In this document: positions 1 to 5,682 of the stretch, piece after piece
Numbering within the stretch: the stretch's first letter is position 1
How the letters are laid out: each line of letters begins with the position of its first letter
Assembly (NCBI GenBank): GCA_023416965.1
Contig: JAEZGJ010000128.1
Span: 1 to 5,682 of the forward strand
Direction of reading: 5' to 3'
Length of the DNA: 5,682 bases
From: Pseudomonadota bacterium
GTDB taxonomy: Bacteria > Pseudomonadota > Alphaproteobacteria > Rhizobiales > Phreatobacteraceae
Notes under the pieces: generated by a model
Databases searched by the model: none
What the model was told of the DNA's origin: nothing
Seen by the model: only the letters and a program-made list of their open reading frames with translations
Translations under genes and position numbers: made by a program

Positions 1-1
1 G

Positions 2-21
2 GGGGCCCCCCCGCGGGCCCC
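2..21. repeat. GC-only inverted repeat at the left edge
   Basis: A perfect 7-base inverted repeat, GGGGCCC at 2-8 and GGGCCCC at 15-21, encloses a six-base loop. It contains only G and C. No T-run follows on either strand, so it does not look like an ordinary intrinsic terminator. The reading frame of the first gene runs through it without a stop, so it may lie inside that coding region. It could also simply reflect extreme base composition. The pairing is seen directly; any function is unknown. Confidence 0.35.
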
Positions 22-39
22 GCCCGCCACCCGATTCAC

Positions 40-780
40 TTGACCTCCAGGGATTCCGCCCTGACCACCACCCGAACGATCCGCGAACGGCTCGCCTGTT
101 CCGTCCTCGAGGCCGCCCAGGCGACCCGCGCCATGGGCCGGGTCATGCTCTCCGCCGCCGCCAACGGGGCGACGCACGAGCGCATCGGGCCGGTGGGCGA
201 GGTCCTGCTGGAGGACGGCCATGTGAAGCTCGCGGGCGGCGCCCATGACGCCAGCATCGACTTGTCCGTCGTCACCGACGCCGTCGCCGACCGTTCGGGG
301 CGCATGAAGGACCGGGTTCTGCCGCGCATCGAGTTCCAGAACGCCGCCGGAGAGACGCTGTTCTCGATGATCGCGCTCGACGGCCTCGAGCCCTTCGACG
401 CTGCCGTCTCCGGCCTTCCCACCGGCGGCACCCTGCCGGAGAAGGAGCGGCCGGCGCCGATGGGAGACAAGCCGGCGGAGGTCTCCGAAACCGACCCGGG
501 CGCTCTCCCGCTCCATGCCGCGCGGACGAGCGGCGAGGCCATCGGCGTCGTCTTCTCCGCCCCCGGGCTCGTGCAGCGCTGGCAAGGGACGGTGGCCGAC
601 ATCAAGCTGGCCATGGGTTTCATCAACATCATCCAGCCGGACTTCCACCTGCATCTGAAGGCGGAAGCCGTCGGCCGCTGGGCCCGCGCCGAGGCGGCAG
701 GCGCCGCCAGGCTGGAGGCCTTCGATGCCTCCGGCCTGCCGCTGGGGCTGACCCTCACCGGCCCGGCGGCCGTTCTCTGA
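40..780 (+). CDS. HemS/ChuX-like haem-utilisation family protein (start uncertain)
   Basis: A protein of 246 residues if read from the TTG at 40. It looks like a shortened member of the HemS/HmuS/ChuX/HutX superfamily, cytoplasmic proteins that bind, shuttle or degrade haem taken up by the cell. Two related lobes are visible. Lobe 1 (about 31-123) has the family pattern of a GRVM-type opening strand, a THERIG segment, a short acidic strand and a 'EFQNAAGETLF' strand. Lobe 2 (about 168-240) has 'MGFINIIQPDFHLHLK' followed by 'LEAFDASGLPL', close to the ChuX pattern of W/F-INV-x-DP-x-F-x-LHL. His203 and His205 are candidate haem contacts. A proline- and charge-rich linker (about 124-165) joins the lobes. 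HemS proteins are usually about 340-350 residues, so this one is short. No ribosome site precedes the TTG, and the frame is open to base 1, so the real start may lie left of the window; ATG codons at 133 and 145 are alternatives. The ABC transporter gene follows after 16 bases. The family call rests on pattern recognition and is moderately sure; haem binding is inferred. Confidence 0.6.
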   Translation: MTSRDSALTTTRTIRERLACSVLEAAQATRAMGRVMLSAAANGATHERIGPVGEVLLEDGHVKLAGGAHDASIDLSVVTDAVADRSGRMKDRVLPRIEFQNAAGETLFSMIALDGLEPFDAAVSGLPTGGTLPEKERPAPMGDKPAEVSETDPGALPLHAARTSGEAIGVVFSAPGLVQRWQGTVADIKLAMGFINIIQPDFHLHLKAEAVGRWARAEAAGAARLEAFDASGLPLGLTLTGPAAVL

Positions 781-796
781 TCGGGCGGACGGGACA

Positions 797-2524
797 GTGC
801 TCACCAGCCTGAGGCAGATATGGCGGCTCACCGTCCTCTGCGCCTGGCGGCCCGGCGGCCGGTTCGGCATCGTCCTGTTCGCCACCATTTTCGGTCTCGG
901 CCTCGCCGGGGTTCATGTGACGGTGCGGCTGATCCGCTGGGCCAACGACTTCTACACGGCGCTCCAGAAACTCGACGTTCCCGCCGCGACCCAGCAGATG
1001 GGCGTCTTCTTCGCCCTGGTGGCGGTGAGCGCCTCCCTCAACCTCTCCGTGGCCTGGCTGCGCAAGCTGTTGCAGATCCGCTGGCGGCAGGGGCTGACCG
1101 GCGTCGTCCTCGACGCCTGGCTCAGCGACAAGGCCTACTGGCACCTGCGCGACCGGCAGGAGAACGGTCTCGACAATCCCGACCAGCGCATCGCCGACGA
1201 CTGCCGCATCTTCGTCTACCGCCTGACCACCGAGGCGCTGGAGCTGATGACCAATGTCGTCGCCCTCGTCTCCTATGTCGCCATCCTCTGGTCGCTTTCC
1301 ACCTTCCCGCTGGCCCTCAGCCTGTTCGGCATCGAGATCTCCATCGCGCGCTACATGGTCTGGGCGGCGCCGCTCTACGTCGCCGTCTCCAGCGGCGTCA
1401 CCCACTGGCTGGGCAAGCCGCTGATCCCGCTCAACGTCGAGCAGCAGAAGACGGAGGCGGATTTCCGCTTCGCGCTCGCGCGCCTGCGCGAGAACGGCGA
1501 GCCCGTAGCCTTCGCGCGCGGGGAGCAGGCGGAACGGCGGCTCTTCGCCGAGCGCTTCGCCGTGGTCGCCGACAACTGGCGCCGGCTGATGAACCGCGAG
1601 CTGGTGCTCGGTCTCTTCACCCGCCCCTACATGCAGACCGTGCTGCGCATCCCGCTCTTCCTCGCCCTGCCGGCCTTCCTCGCGGGGCGGCTGACCTTCG
1701 GCGGGCTCATGCAGATCGCCTCGGCCTTCCAGAACGTGGTGACGACGCTCTCCTGGTTCATCTTCTCCTATCGCGACCTCGCCGAACTCGTCGCCACCGC
1801 GCGCCGCCTCGACGGCTTTCTCGCCGATTGCGGCGCGGCCTCGCGCGGCGCCGGTTCCATCCTCCGCAGTTCCGATGCCGGGGGCCGGATGGCGATGCGC
1901 GACCTCAGCCTTGCGGCGCCCGACGGCCGCGTCATCGTCGCGATCGAGGATCTGGCGGTGTCGCCCGGCGAGGTCGTCTGGCTCAGCGGCGCCTCCGGCC
2001 GGGGCAAGACGACGCTCGCCCGCACCCTCGCCGCCCTCTGGGTCCACGGCGAGGGGCACGTCACGCTGCCGGCGGGGCCGGGGCTGTTCCTGTCGCAGCA
2101 GAGCTACCTGCCGCTCGGCAGCGTCGCCGACGCCGTCGCCTATCCCTCCCCCCGGGACGATGTCGGGGACGAGGCGATCCTCGCCGCCCTCGGGGCGGTC
2201 GGCCTGGACAGGCTCGCAGAGGCAAACCGGCTCGACCTCGCCGTCGCGCAGGCAGGCCTCTCGGGTGGCGAGCGGCAGAGGCTGATGCTGGCGCGGCTCA
2301 TCATCCACCAGCCATCCTGGGCGGTGCTGGACGAGCCGACCAGCGCCCTCGACCGGGAGGCGGAGGCAGCGGTCTTCGCCGCGGTGCGGGCGTTGCTCCC
2401 GGCGACGGCCTTGCTCATCATCGCCCACCGCGCGCCCCAGGGCCTCGGTCCGGTCCGCCGGGTCGATCTCGACGAAGTCCGGCCGGCGCAGCCGCCGGCG
2501 CAGATGCGCGTCAGCGCGGCGTGA
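797..2524 (+). CDS. ABC transporter, fused permease and ATP-binding domains (YddA/Rv1819c/ABCD4 type)
   Basis: A 575-residue half-transporter of the inner membrane that should act as a homodimer. The N-terminal membrane domain (about 1-345) has hydrophobic segments near 23-45, 67-88, 148-168, 186-203, 281-300 and 306-324. It carries the family signature NPDQRIADD (127-135) after transmembrane helix 2, and a 'TEADFRFALARLRENGE' stretch (219-235) typical of the SbmA/BacA-like ABC_membrane_2 group. The ATPase domain has Walker A GASGRGKTT (398-406), a Q-loop around 434-435, signature LSGGE (488-492), Walker B ending LDEP (511-514) and H-loop His544, so it should be active. The length fits the family. 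The start is the GTG at 797, with only a weak GGACGGGA-like ribosome site before it. Known relatives include E. coli YddA (substrate unknown), mycobacterial Rv1819c (cobalamin and other hydrophilic solutes) and lysosomal ABCD4 (cobalamin). Substrate here is unknown. The short gap to the HemS-like gene implies co-transcription; the 3' end overlaps the convergent epimerase gene. Confidence 0.93.
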   Translation: MLTSLRQIWRLTVLCAWRPGGRFGIVLFATIFGLGLAGVHVTVRLIRWANDFYTALQKLDVPAATQQMGVFFALVAVSASLNLSVAWLRKLLQIRWRQGLTGVVLDAWLSDKAYWHLRDRQENGLDNPDQRIADDCRIFVYRLTTEALELMTNVVALVSYVAILWSLSTFPLALSLFGIEISIARYMVWAAPLYVAVSSGVTHWLGKPLIPLNVEQQKTEADFRFALARLRENGEPVAFARGEQAERRLFAERFAVVADNWRRLMNRELVLGLFTRPYMQTVLRIPLFLALPAFLAGRLTFGGLMQIASAFQNVVTTLSWFIFSYRDLAELVATARRLDGFLADCGAASRGAGSILRSSDAGGRMAMRDLSLAAPDGRVIVAIEDLAVSPGEVVWLSGASGRGKTTLARTLAALWVHGEGHVTLPAGPGLFLSQQSYLPLGSVADAVAYPSPRDDVGDEAILAALGAVGLDRLAEANRLDLAVAQAGLSGGERQRLMLARLIIHQPSWAVLDEPTSALDREAEAAVFAAVRALLPATALLIIAHRAPQGLGPVRRVDLDEVRPAQPPAQMRVSAA

Positions 2525-3374
2525 AGGCGAGGCTCATCCGCACCCGGTCGGAAGCGCCGGGAGCGAGGAGGCGCATGGAGGGCTTGTCGGCGAGCTCGCC
2601 GGAGAAGCCGACGGGATCGCCGTGGCCGGTCCAGGCCTCCATGCAGAGGAAGGGTGCGCCGGGCTTCGACCAGAGCGCGAGATGCGGAAGGCCGTCCAGC
2701 GCCATGGTGAGGCGCGCGCCGTCCGGCCCTTCCAGGGTCCAGGAGGTGCTGCGCGCGTCCAGGAAGCAGAGCGCCTCGGCTGCGAAGAGCACGTCGGTGA
2801 GGGCGAGCCGCCTCCCGTCGAGCGGCACCGGGCGGCGCTCGGCCGAGAAGAGGCCGCCGGGCGCGATGACCGGGACGGAGGGCTCTTCCGCTTCGGCGAA
2901 GACCAGGGCATGGCCCTCGCGCCGATTGCCCGTCAGAGGCCAGCGGAAGCCCGGATGGAGCCCCAGCGCATAGGGCATGGGCCGGTCGCCCTGGTTGGAG
3001 ACGGCGAGCTCGGTGGAAAGGCCCGCCGTGGTCAGGGTGTGGGTCACGGCCAGCCGGAAGGCGAAAGGGTAGAGGGCGCGCGTGCCGGCATCGGCGGCGA
3101 GTTCCAGCGTGCAGGAGGCTTCGTCGCGGCCCACCTCGCGGAAGCGGCTCGCGGCGGCGAAACCATGGACGCCCATCGGTCGATCGACGCCGTCGACGCG
3201 GATCATGCCATCCCGCGCCCAGCCGACGATCGGAAAGAGCACGGGCGCCGTGCCGCTCCACCAGGCGGGGTCGCCGGGCCAGAGGAGGTCGCGGCCGTCG
3301 ACCGACCAGGCCTTCAGCTCCGCGCCGAGAGGGGAGACGACGGCCCGCTGGCCGTCCCGCACGAGGGTGATCAT
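2511..3374 (-). CDS. Aldose 1-epimerase family protein (LacX type)
   Basis: A 287-residue cytoplasmic protein of the galactose mutarotase superfamily, which interconverts the alpha and beta anomers of sugars. Features of the LacX-like branch are 'GAELKAW' near the N-terminus (17-23), 'APVLFPIVG' (43-51), VHGF (69-72), LHPGFRWP (139-146) and 'CMEAWTG' (244-250). By family comparison His70 and His140 are the conserved histidines and Glu246 the likely catalytic base. The usual HGFAR motif reads HGFAA here, so the arginine is replaced by alanine; Arg78 lies a few residues later. The length is normal for the family. The ATG ending at 3374 is chosen because it overlaps the stop of the upstream SnoaL-like gene as ATGA and opens with 'MITL', a typical family start; the frame stays open far upstream only because of high GC. 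The two genes are probably translationally coupled. The true sugar substrate is unknown. Confidence 0.9.
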   Translation of the reverse strand: MITLVRDGQRAVVSPLGAELKAWSVDGRDLLWPGDPAWWSGTAPVLFPIVGWARDGMIRVDGVDRPMGVHGFAAASRFREVGRDEASCTLELAADAGTRALYPFAFRLAVTHTLTTAGLSTELAVSNQGDRPMPYALGLHPGFRWPLTGNRREGHALVFAEAEEPSVPVIAPGGLFSAERRPVPLDGRRLALTDVLFAAEALCFLDARSTSWTLEGPDGARLTMALDGLPHLALWSKPGAPFLCMEAWTGHGDPVGFSGELADKPSMRLLAPGASDRVRMSLAFTPR

Positions 3375-3898
3375 CGGCCGGCATGATCCTGCAGGTGGAA
3401 GGGCAGATTGCGCACCTCCGTCCAGGGAATGTCGAAGCGGGTCTGGAACTTCAGGCGGAAGGTCATGCGGCTCATGAGCCAGCCTTCGGGCGTGCGCTCG
3501 TATTCGTCGTCCTCGATGCCGGCCATCCAGCAGGGCGTGTCGCCTTCGGTCAGCGTGCAGGTCTGCCAGAGCATCCAGCGGGCCGTGGCGCGGTCGCCGT
3601 CGATGTCGATCCTGGGGTTGAGGAAATAGTGCATGGCGAAGCTCCAGCCGCCCTTGCGGACGAAGCCGAAGATCGCGTCCCGGCCCCGGTAGGTGCCGAA
3701 ATGCTCGCCGCCGTCCCAGATCGCATTCTCGGTGAAGAGCCCCGCCTGAAGCCGGCCGATGCGGTCGAGCTCTTCCTGCGGCTTGCGGCGATGGTCGTCG
3801 GTGTATTTCTCGTCCGCATATTCGGCATAGCGTGCCTTGAGATGGCGGATGGCCTCGATGTCCTCGAGGCGCCGGATGCGGCTTTCGAGATCGCTCAT
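3371..3898 (-). CDS. Nuclear transport factor 2-like / SnoaL_4 family protein
   Basis: A 175-residue protein of the NTF2-like alpha+beta cone fold, SnoaL_4-type subgroup. The opening helix 'RRLEDIEAIRHLKARYAEYAD' region (9-29) is characteristic of this group, as is the later 'FAMHYFLNPRIDIDGDRATA' region (87-106). Members include dehydratases, isomerases, the oxygenase small-subunit-like proteins and many uncharacterised proteins. Tyr24, Asp29 and His90 are placed like the Tyr/Asp/His set described for the bile acid 7-alpha-dehydratase BaiE, which hints at an enzyme; no Asp is obvious at the fourth position. There is no signal peptide or membrane segment. The ATG ending at 3898 is supported by a GAGGAG ribosome site 9 bases upstream. 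The stop overlaps the epimerase start, so both are likely made from one transcript. cobC lies upstream on the same strand, 81 bases away. The fold is confident; substrate and reaction are not. Confidence 0.88.
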   Translation of the reverse strand: MSDLESRIRRLEDIEAIRHLKARYAEYADEKYTDDHRRKPQEELDRIGRLQAGLFTENAIWDGGEHFGTYRGRDAIFGFVRKGGWSFAMHYFLNPRIDIDGDRATARWMLWQTCTLTEGDTPCWMAGIEDDEYERTPEGWLMSRMTFRLKFQTRFDIPWTEVRNLPFHLQDHAGR

Positions 3899-3907
3899 GG
3901 GGGATGT

Positions 3908-3913
3908 CTCCTC
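3908..3913 (-). promoter_or_regulatory. Ribosome binding site of the SnoaL-like gene
   Basis: GAGGAG on the minus strand lies 9 bases before the ATG ending at 3898. It is the clearest Shine-Dalgarno sequence in the window and fixes the start of the SnoaL-like gene. The epimerase downstream has no comparable site and probably depends on coupling to this one. Confidence 0.75.
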
Positions 3914-3945
3914 GCGGGCAGGGGCGGCAGCTTAATTGGCGATGG

Positions 3946-3979
3946 GCCGCCCGGGCCATGGCGCCGCGGGCAGGGCGGC
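3946..3979 (-). other. Possible stem-loop just after cobC
   Basis: The perfect 7-base arms GCCGCCC (3946-3952) and GGGCGGC (3973-3979) flank a 20-base loop and begin immediately after the cobC stop codon. On the minus strand the hairpin is followed by mixed sequence, not a T-run, so a classical intrinsic terminator is not supported. It could weaken read-through from cobC into the SnoaL/epimerase pair or protect a 3' end. In DNA this GC-rich such arms also arise by chance. The pairing is visible; the role is inferred. Confidence 0.3.
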
Positions 3980-4963
3980 TCAGCCCTTGGCGAGGACCGC
4001 CGCGAGGCGTCGCCAGGCATGCTCGTCGCCGGGCAGGCCGAAGCGCAGGAGATGCGGCCGGCCGGCAAAGCGACGGACATAGATTCCCGCTTCGCCGAGG
4101 CGGGCGAACCAAAGGGGAGCGTCCGCCGTCTCCACCAGCCGGAACAGGGAAGTGCCGCCGACGATCGTCCCTATTCCTGCGAGCATGGCGTCGAGGCGGG
4201 CGGCATCGGCGGCCCGGTCGAGCGACGCGGTTGCGAGCCATGCGTCGTCGGCGAGGGCCTGCGCCCCCACGGCAAGGGCGGGGCCGGCCACCGGCCAGCG
4301 GCCGAGCGCCGCGGACAGCCGCGCGGTGAGGACCGGATCGCCGACCGCGAAGCCGAGGCGGAGGCCGGCGAGGCCGTAGGTCTTGCCGAAGGAGCGCAGC
4401 ACGAGGGTTGCCGGCGGCAGATCGGGAACCAGGCTCACACCCGGCGTGAAGTCGACGAAGGCCTCGTCGACCACCAGCAGTCGGGTGCTGCGGCCGAGGC
4501 CGGCAAGCGCCTCCCGCGGCAGGATGCGGCCGTCGGGATTGTTGGGATTGACCACGACGACGACGGCGGCGCCGGCCGCCTCTTCAGGTGTCGCCACCTC
4601 CCGCACCCCGTGGCCGGCGCGCGCCCAGGCGGCGGCGTGTTCCCCATAGGTGGGGCCCAGCACGGCCGTGGTGCCGGCGGGCACGAGGCGCGGCAACAGG
4701 TCGATGAGGATCTGCGTTCCCGGTGCGGCGGCGATGCCGGCATGGGCCGGCACGCCATAGGCGCGCCGGGCCGCCGCGAGCAGGGCTTCCTCGTCGGCCA
4801 GTGCGGGCAGGCGCTGCCAGAGGCTGGAAGGCAAGGGCGGAAGCGGGTAGGGAACCGGATTGATCCCGGTCGAGAGGTCGATGAAGGGTTCGGGCGCGGC
4901 CGGGAACAGGCGCCGGGCCTCGCCGAGATCGCCGCCGTGCCACAGGGATTCCGGCTCGTTCAT
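3980..4963 (-). CDS. cobC: L-threonine-O-3-phosphate decarboxylase (cobalamin biosynthesis)
   Basis: A 327-residue PLP-dependent fold-type I aminotransferase-like enzyme. It decarboxylates L-threonine O-3-phosphate to (R)-1-amino-2-propanol O-2-phosphate, the linker between the corrin ring and the lower nucleotide loop of vitamin B12. The N-terminus 'HGGDLGEARRLFPAAPEPFID' (9-29) followed by LSTGINPVPYPLP (30-42) is diagnostic of alphaproteobacterial CobC. Further motifs are NPNNPDG (139-145), VVDEAFVDF (164-172) with Asp166 expected to touch the pyridine nitrogen, SFGKTYGLAG (191-200) with Lys194 as the PLP Schiff-base lysine, GLRLGF (200-205), and Arg307 in LRFGLP as the expected carboxylate-binding arginine. 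The ATG ending at 4963 is preferred; an in-frame ATG ending at 4996 would add 11 residues that do not look like family sequence. No strong ribosome site precedes either. The symbol follows the Pseudomonas denitrificans scheme; the Salmonella counterpart is called CobD. It sits head to head with the next enzyme of the pathway. Confidence 0.95.
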   Translation of the reverse strand: MNEPESLWHGGDLGEARRLFPAAPEPFIDLSTGINPVPYPLPPLPSSLWQRLPALADEEALLAAARRAYGVPAHAGIAAAPGTQILIDLLPRLVPAGTTAVLGPTYGEHAAAWARAGHGVREVATPEEAAGAAVVVVVNPNNPDGRILPREALAGLGRSTRLLVVDEAFVDFTPGVSLVPDLPPATLVLRSFGKTYGLAGLRLGFAVGDPVLTARLSAALGRWPVAGPALAVGAQALADDAWLATASLDRAADAARLDAMLAGIGTIVGGTSLFRLVETADAPLWFARLGEAGIYVRRFAGRPHLLRFGLPGDEHAWRRLAAVLAKG

Positions 4964-5682
4964 GTCGCCCGTCTCGCCTCTCGCCGTCCTCGCCATCGCC
5001 CTCGCCGTCGAGGCCGCCGCCGGCTATCCGCAGGGCCTGTTCCGCCTCGCCGGGCACCCGGTCTCCTGGATCGGCCGCCTTATAGGCACACTCGACGGGG
5101 CGATGAACAGGGAGGACCATCCGCCGGCCGCGCGCCGCCGCGCCGGCATCGCCGCGCTCCTCGTCCTGCTGGCGGTCACCGGCGGCGTGGCGCTCACCCT
5201 CGAGGCCGTCCTGACGCCGCTCGGCCTGGTCGGCGGCCTCCTGCTCGCAGTCCTCGCCTCGACCCTCCTCGCCCAGCGCAGCCTCCACGACCACGTGGCG
5301 GCGGTGGCCGAGGCGCTGGAGACAGGCGGCCTCCCGGCGGGCCGGCGCGCCGTGTCGATGATCGTCGGGCGCGACACGGACCGGCTGGACGAGGCCGGGG
5401 TGTCGCGCGCCGCCATCGAGAGCCTCGCCGAAAACTTCTCCGACGGGGTGACGGCGCCGGCCTTCTGGCTCGGCGTCCTCGGCCTGCCGGGCATCGTGCT
5501 CTACAAGGCGATCAACACCGCCGATTCCATGATCGGCCACCGCAACCCGCGCCACGAGGCCTTCGGCTGGGCGGCGGCGCGCCTCGACGATCTCGTCAAC
5601 CTGCCGGCCTCGCGCCTCACCGCCGCGCTGATCGTCGCCGCCGCCGCCCTCGACGGGCCGGAGCCGGCGCGCCGCGCCTGGC
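4962..5682 (+). CDS. cobD: Adenosylcobinamide-phosphate synthase, CobD/CbiB type (3' end outside window)
   Basis: The first 240 residues of an integral membrane enzyme that usually has roughly 310-330 residues; the gene runs off the right edge with no stop. It joins aminopropanol phosphate, the product of CobC, to adenosylcobyric acid, giving adenosylcobinamide phosphate. Family motifs are GHPVSWIGRLI (31-41), QRSLHDHV (105-112), VGRDTDRLDE (135-144), ESLAENFSDGVTAP (153-166), YKAINTADSMIGHRN (181-195) and FGWAAARLDDLVNLPASR (201-218). Hydrophobic stretches near 5-20, 60-82, 84-104, 164-181 and 215-231 fit several membrane spans. The ATG at 4962 gives a family-like N-terminus. Its first two bases are also part of the cobC start codon on the other strand, so there is no intergenic space and its promoter must lie inside cobC. 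Only a weak AGGGA about 13 bases upstream could serve as ribosome site. In Salmonella naming the equivalent is CbiB. Confidence 0.95.
   Translation, partial: MSPVSPLAVLAIALAVEAAAGYPQGLFRLAGHPVSWIGRLIGTLDGAMNREDHPPAARRRAGIAALLVLLAVTGGVALTLEAVLTPLGLVGGLLLAVLASTLLAQRSLHDHVAAVAEALETGGLPAGRRAVSMIVGRDTDRLDEAGVSRAAIESLAENFSDGVTAPAFWLGVLGLPGIVLYKAINTADSMIGHRNPRHEAFGWAAARLDDLVNLPASRLTAALIVAAAALDGPEPARRAW

Noticed and set aside
36..758. A 240-residue open frame antisense to the HemS-like gene
   Set aside because: It is Ser/Arg/Ala-rich without family motifs, whereas the + strand frame shows two HemS/ChuX-like lobes.
755..2428. A 557-residue open frame antisense to the ABC transporter
   Set aside because: Its translation is low-complexity Arg/Glu/Gly/Asp-rich sequence with no recognisable motif, the usual mirror of high-GC coding DNA. 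The opposite strand encodes a complete ABC transporter with all motifs.
820..2973. A 717-residue open frame on the + strand
   Set aside because: It is an alternative frame of the ABC transporter that runs on antisense to the epimerase. The product is almost entirely Arg/Ala/Pro/Gly.
3375..4241. N-terminal extension of the epimerase frame up to 4241
   Set aside because: The extra residues are Arg/Pro-rich shadow sequence opposite or out of frame with the SnoaL-like and cobC genes. The family-like protein begins at the ATG ending at 3374.
4930..4950. A GCCACAG string resembling the B12-box of cobalamin riboswitches, just before cobD
   Set aside because: It falls inside the conserved cobC coding sequence and has no surrounding riboswitch helices. 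One short near-match is expected by chance.
4584..5555. A 323-residue minus-strand open frame across cobD and cobC
   Set aside because: It lies antisense to clear cobD motifs and in a wrong frame of cobC. Composition is typical of a shadow.

Overview
The window is very GC-rich (about 70% by eye), densely packed coding DNA with strong third-position G/C bias. Together with an aerobic-type cobC/cobD pair in divergent arrangement, this suggests a high-GC alphaproteobacterium, probably of the Hyphomicrobiales. That placement is an inference from composition and gene content, not a database match. I see no mobile elements, CRISPR arrays, tRNAs or rRNAs, and the region looks chromosomal.

Layout. 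(1) About 40-780, + strand: a small protein with two lobes resembling the HemS/ChuX haem-utilisation fold. Its reading frame stays open to the left window edge, so its true start is uncertain. (2) 797-2524, + strand: a one-piece ABC half-transporter (membrane domain plus ATPase) of the YddA/Rv1819c/ABCD4 type, 16 bases downstream and probably in the same operon. (3) 2511-3374, - strand: a LacX-type aldose 1-epimerase relative, convergent with the transporter and overlapping its 3' end by 14 bases. (4) 3371-3898, - strand: an NTF2-like/SnoaL protein whose stop overlaps the epimerase start (ATGA), so the two are probably translationally coupled. (5) 3980-4963, - strand: cobC, L-threonine-O-3-phosphate decarboxylase. 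(6) 4962 to the right edge, + strand: cobD (cbiB type), adenosylcobinamide-phosphate synthase, cut by the window end. The start codons of cobC and cobD overlap inside the four bases CATG.

Functional picture. CobC makes (R)-1-amino-2-propanol phosphate and CobD attaches it to adenosylcobyric acid, so these two neighbours perform consecutive steps late in cobalamin synthesis. On the left, a HemS-like protein sits beside a transporter whose relatives include vitamin B12 carriers. That raises a tentative tetrapyrrole theme across the window, interrupted by a two-gene epimerase/SnoaL unit of unknown substrate. I found no clearly novel system. The most distinctive points are the HemS-like/ABC transporter pair, the overlapping cobC/cobD starts, and residue substitutions in the epimerase and SnoaL proteins.
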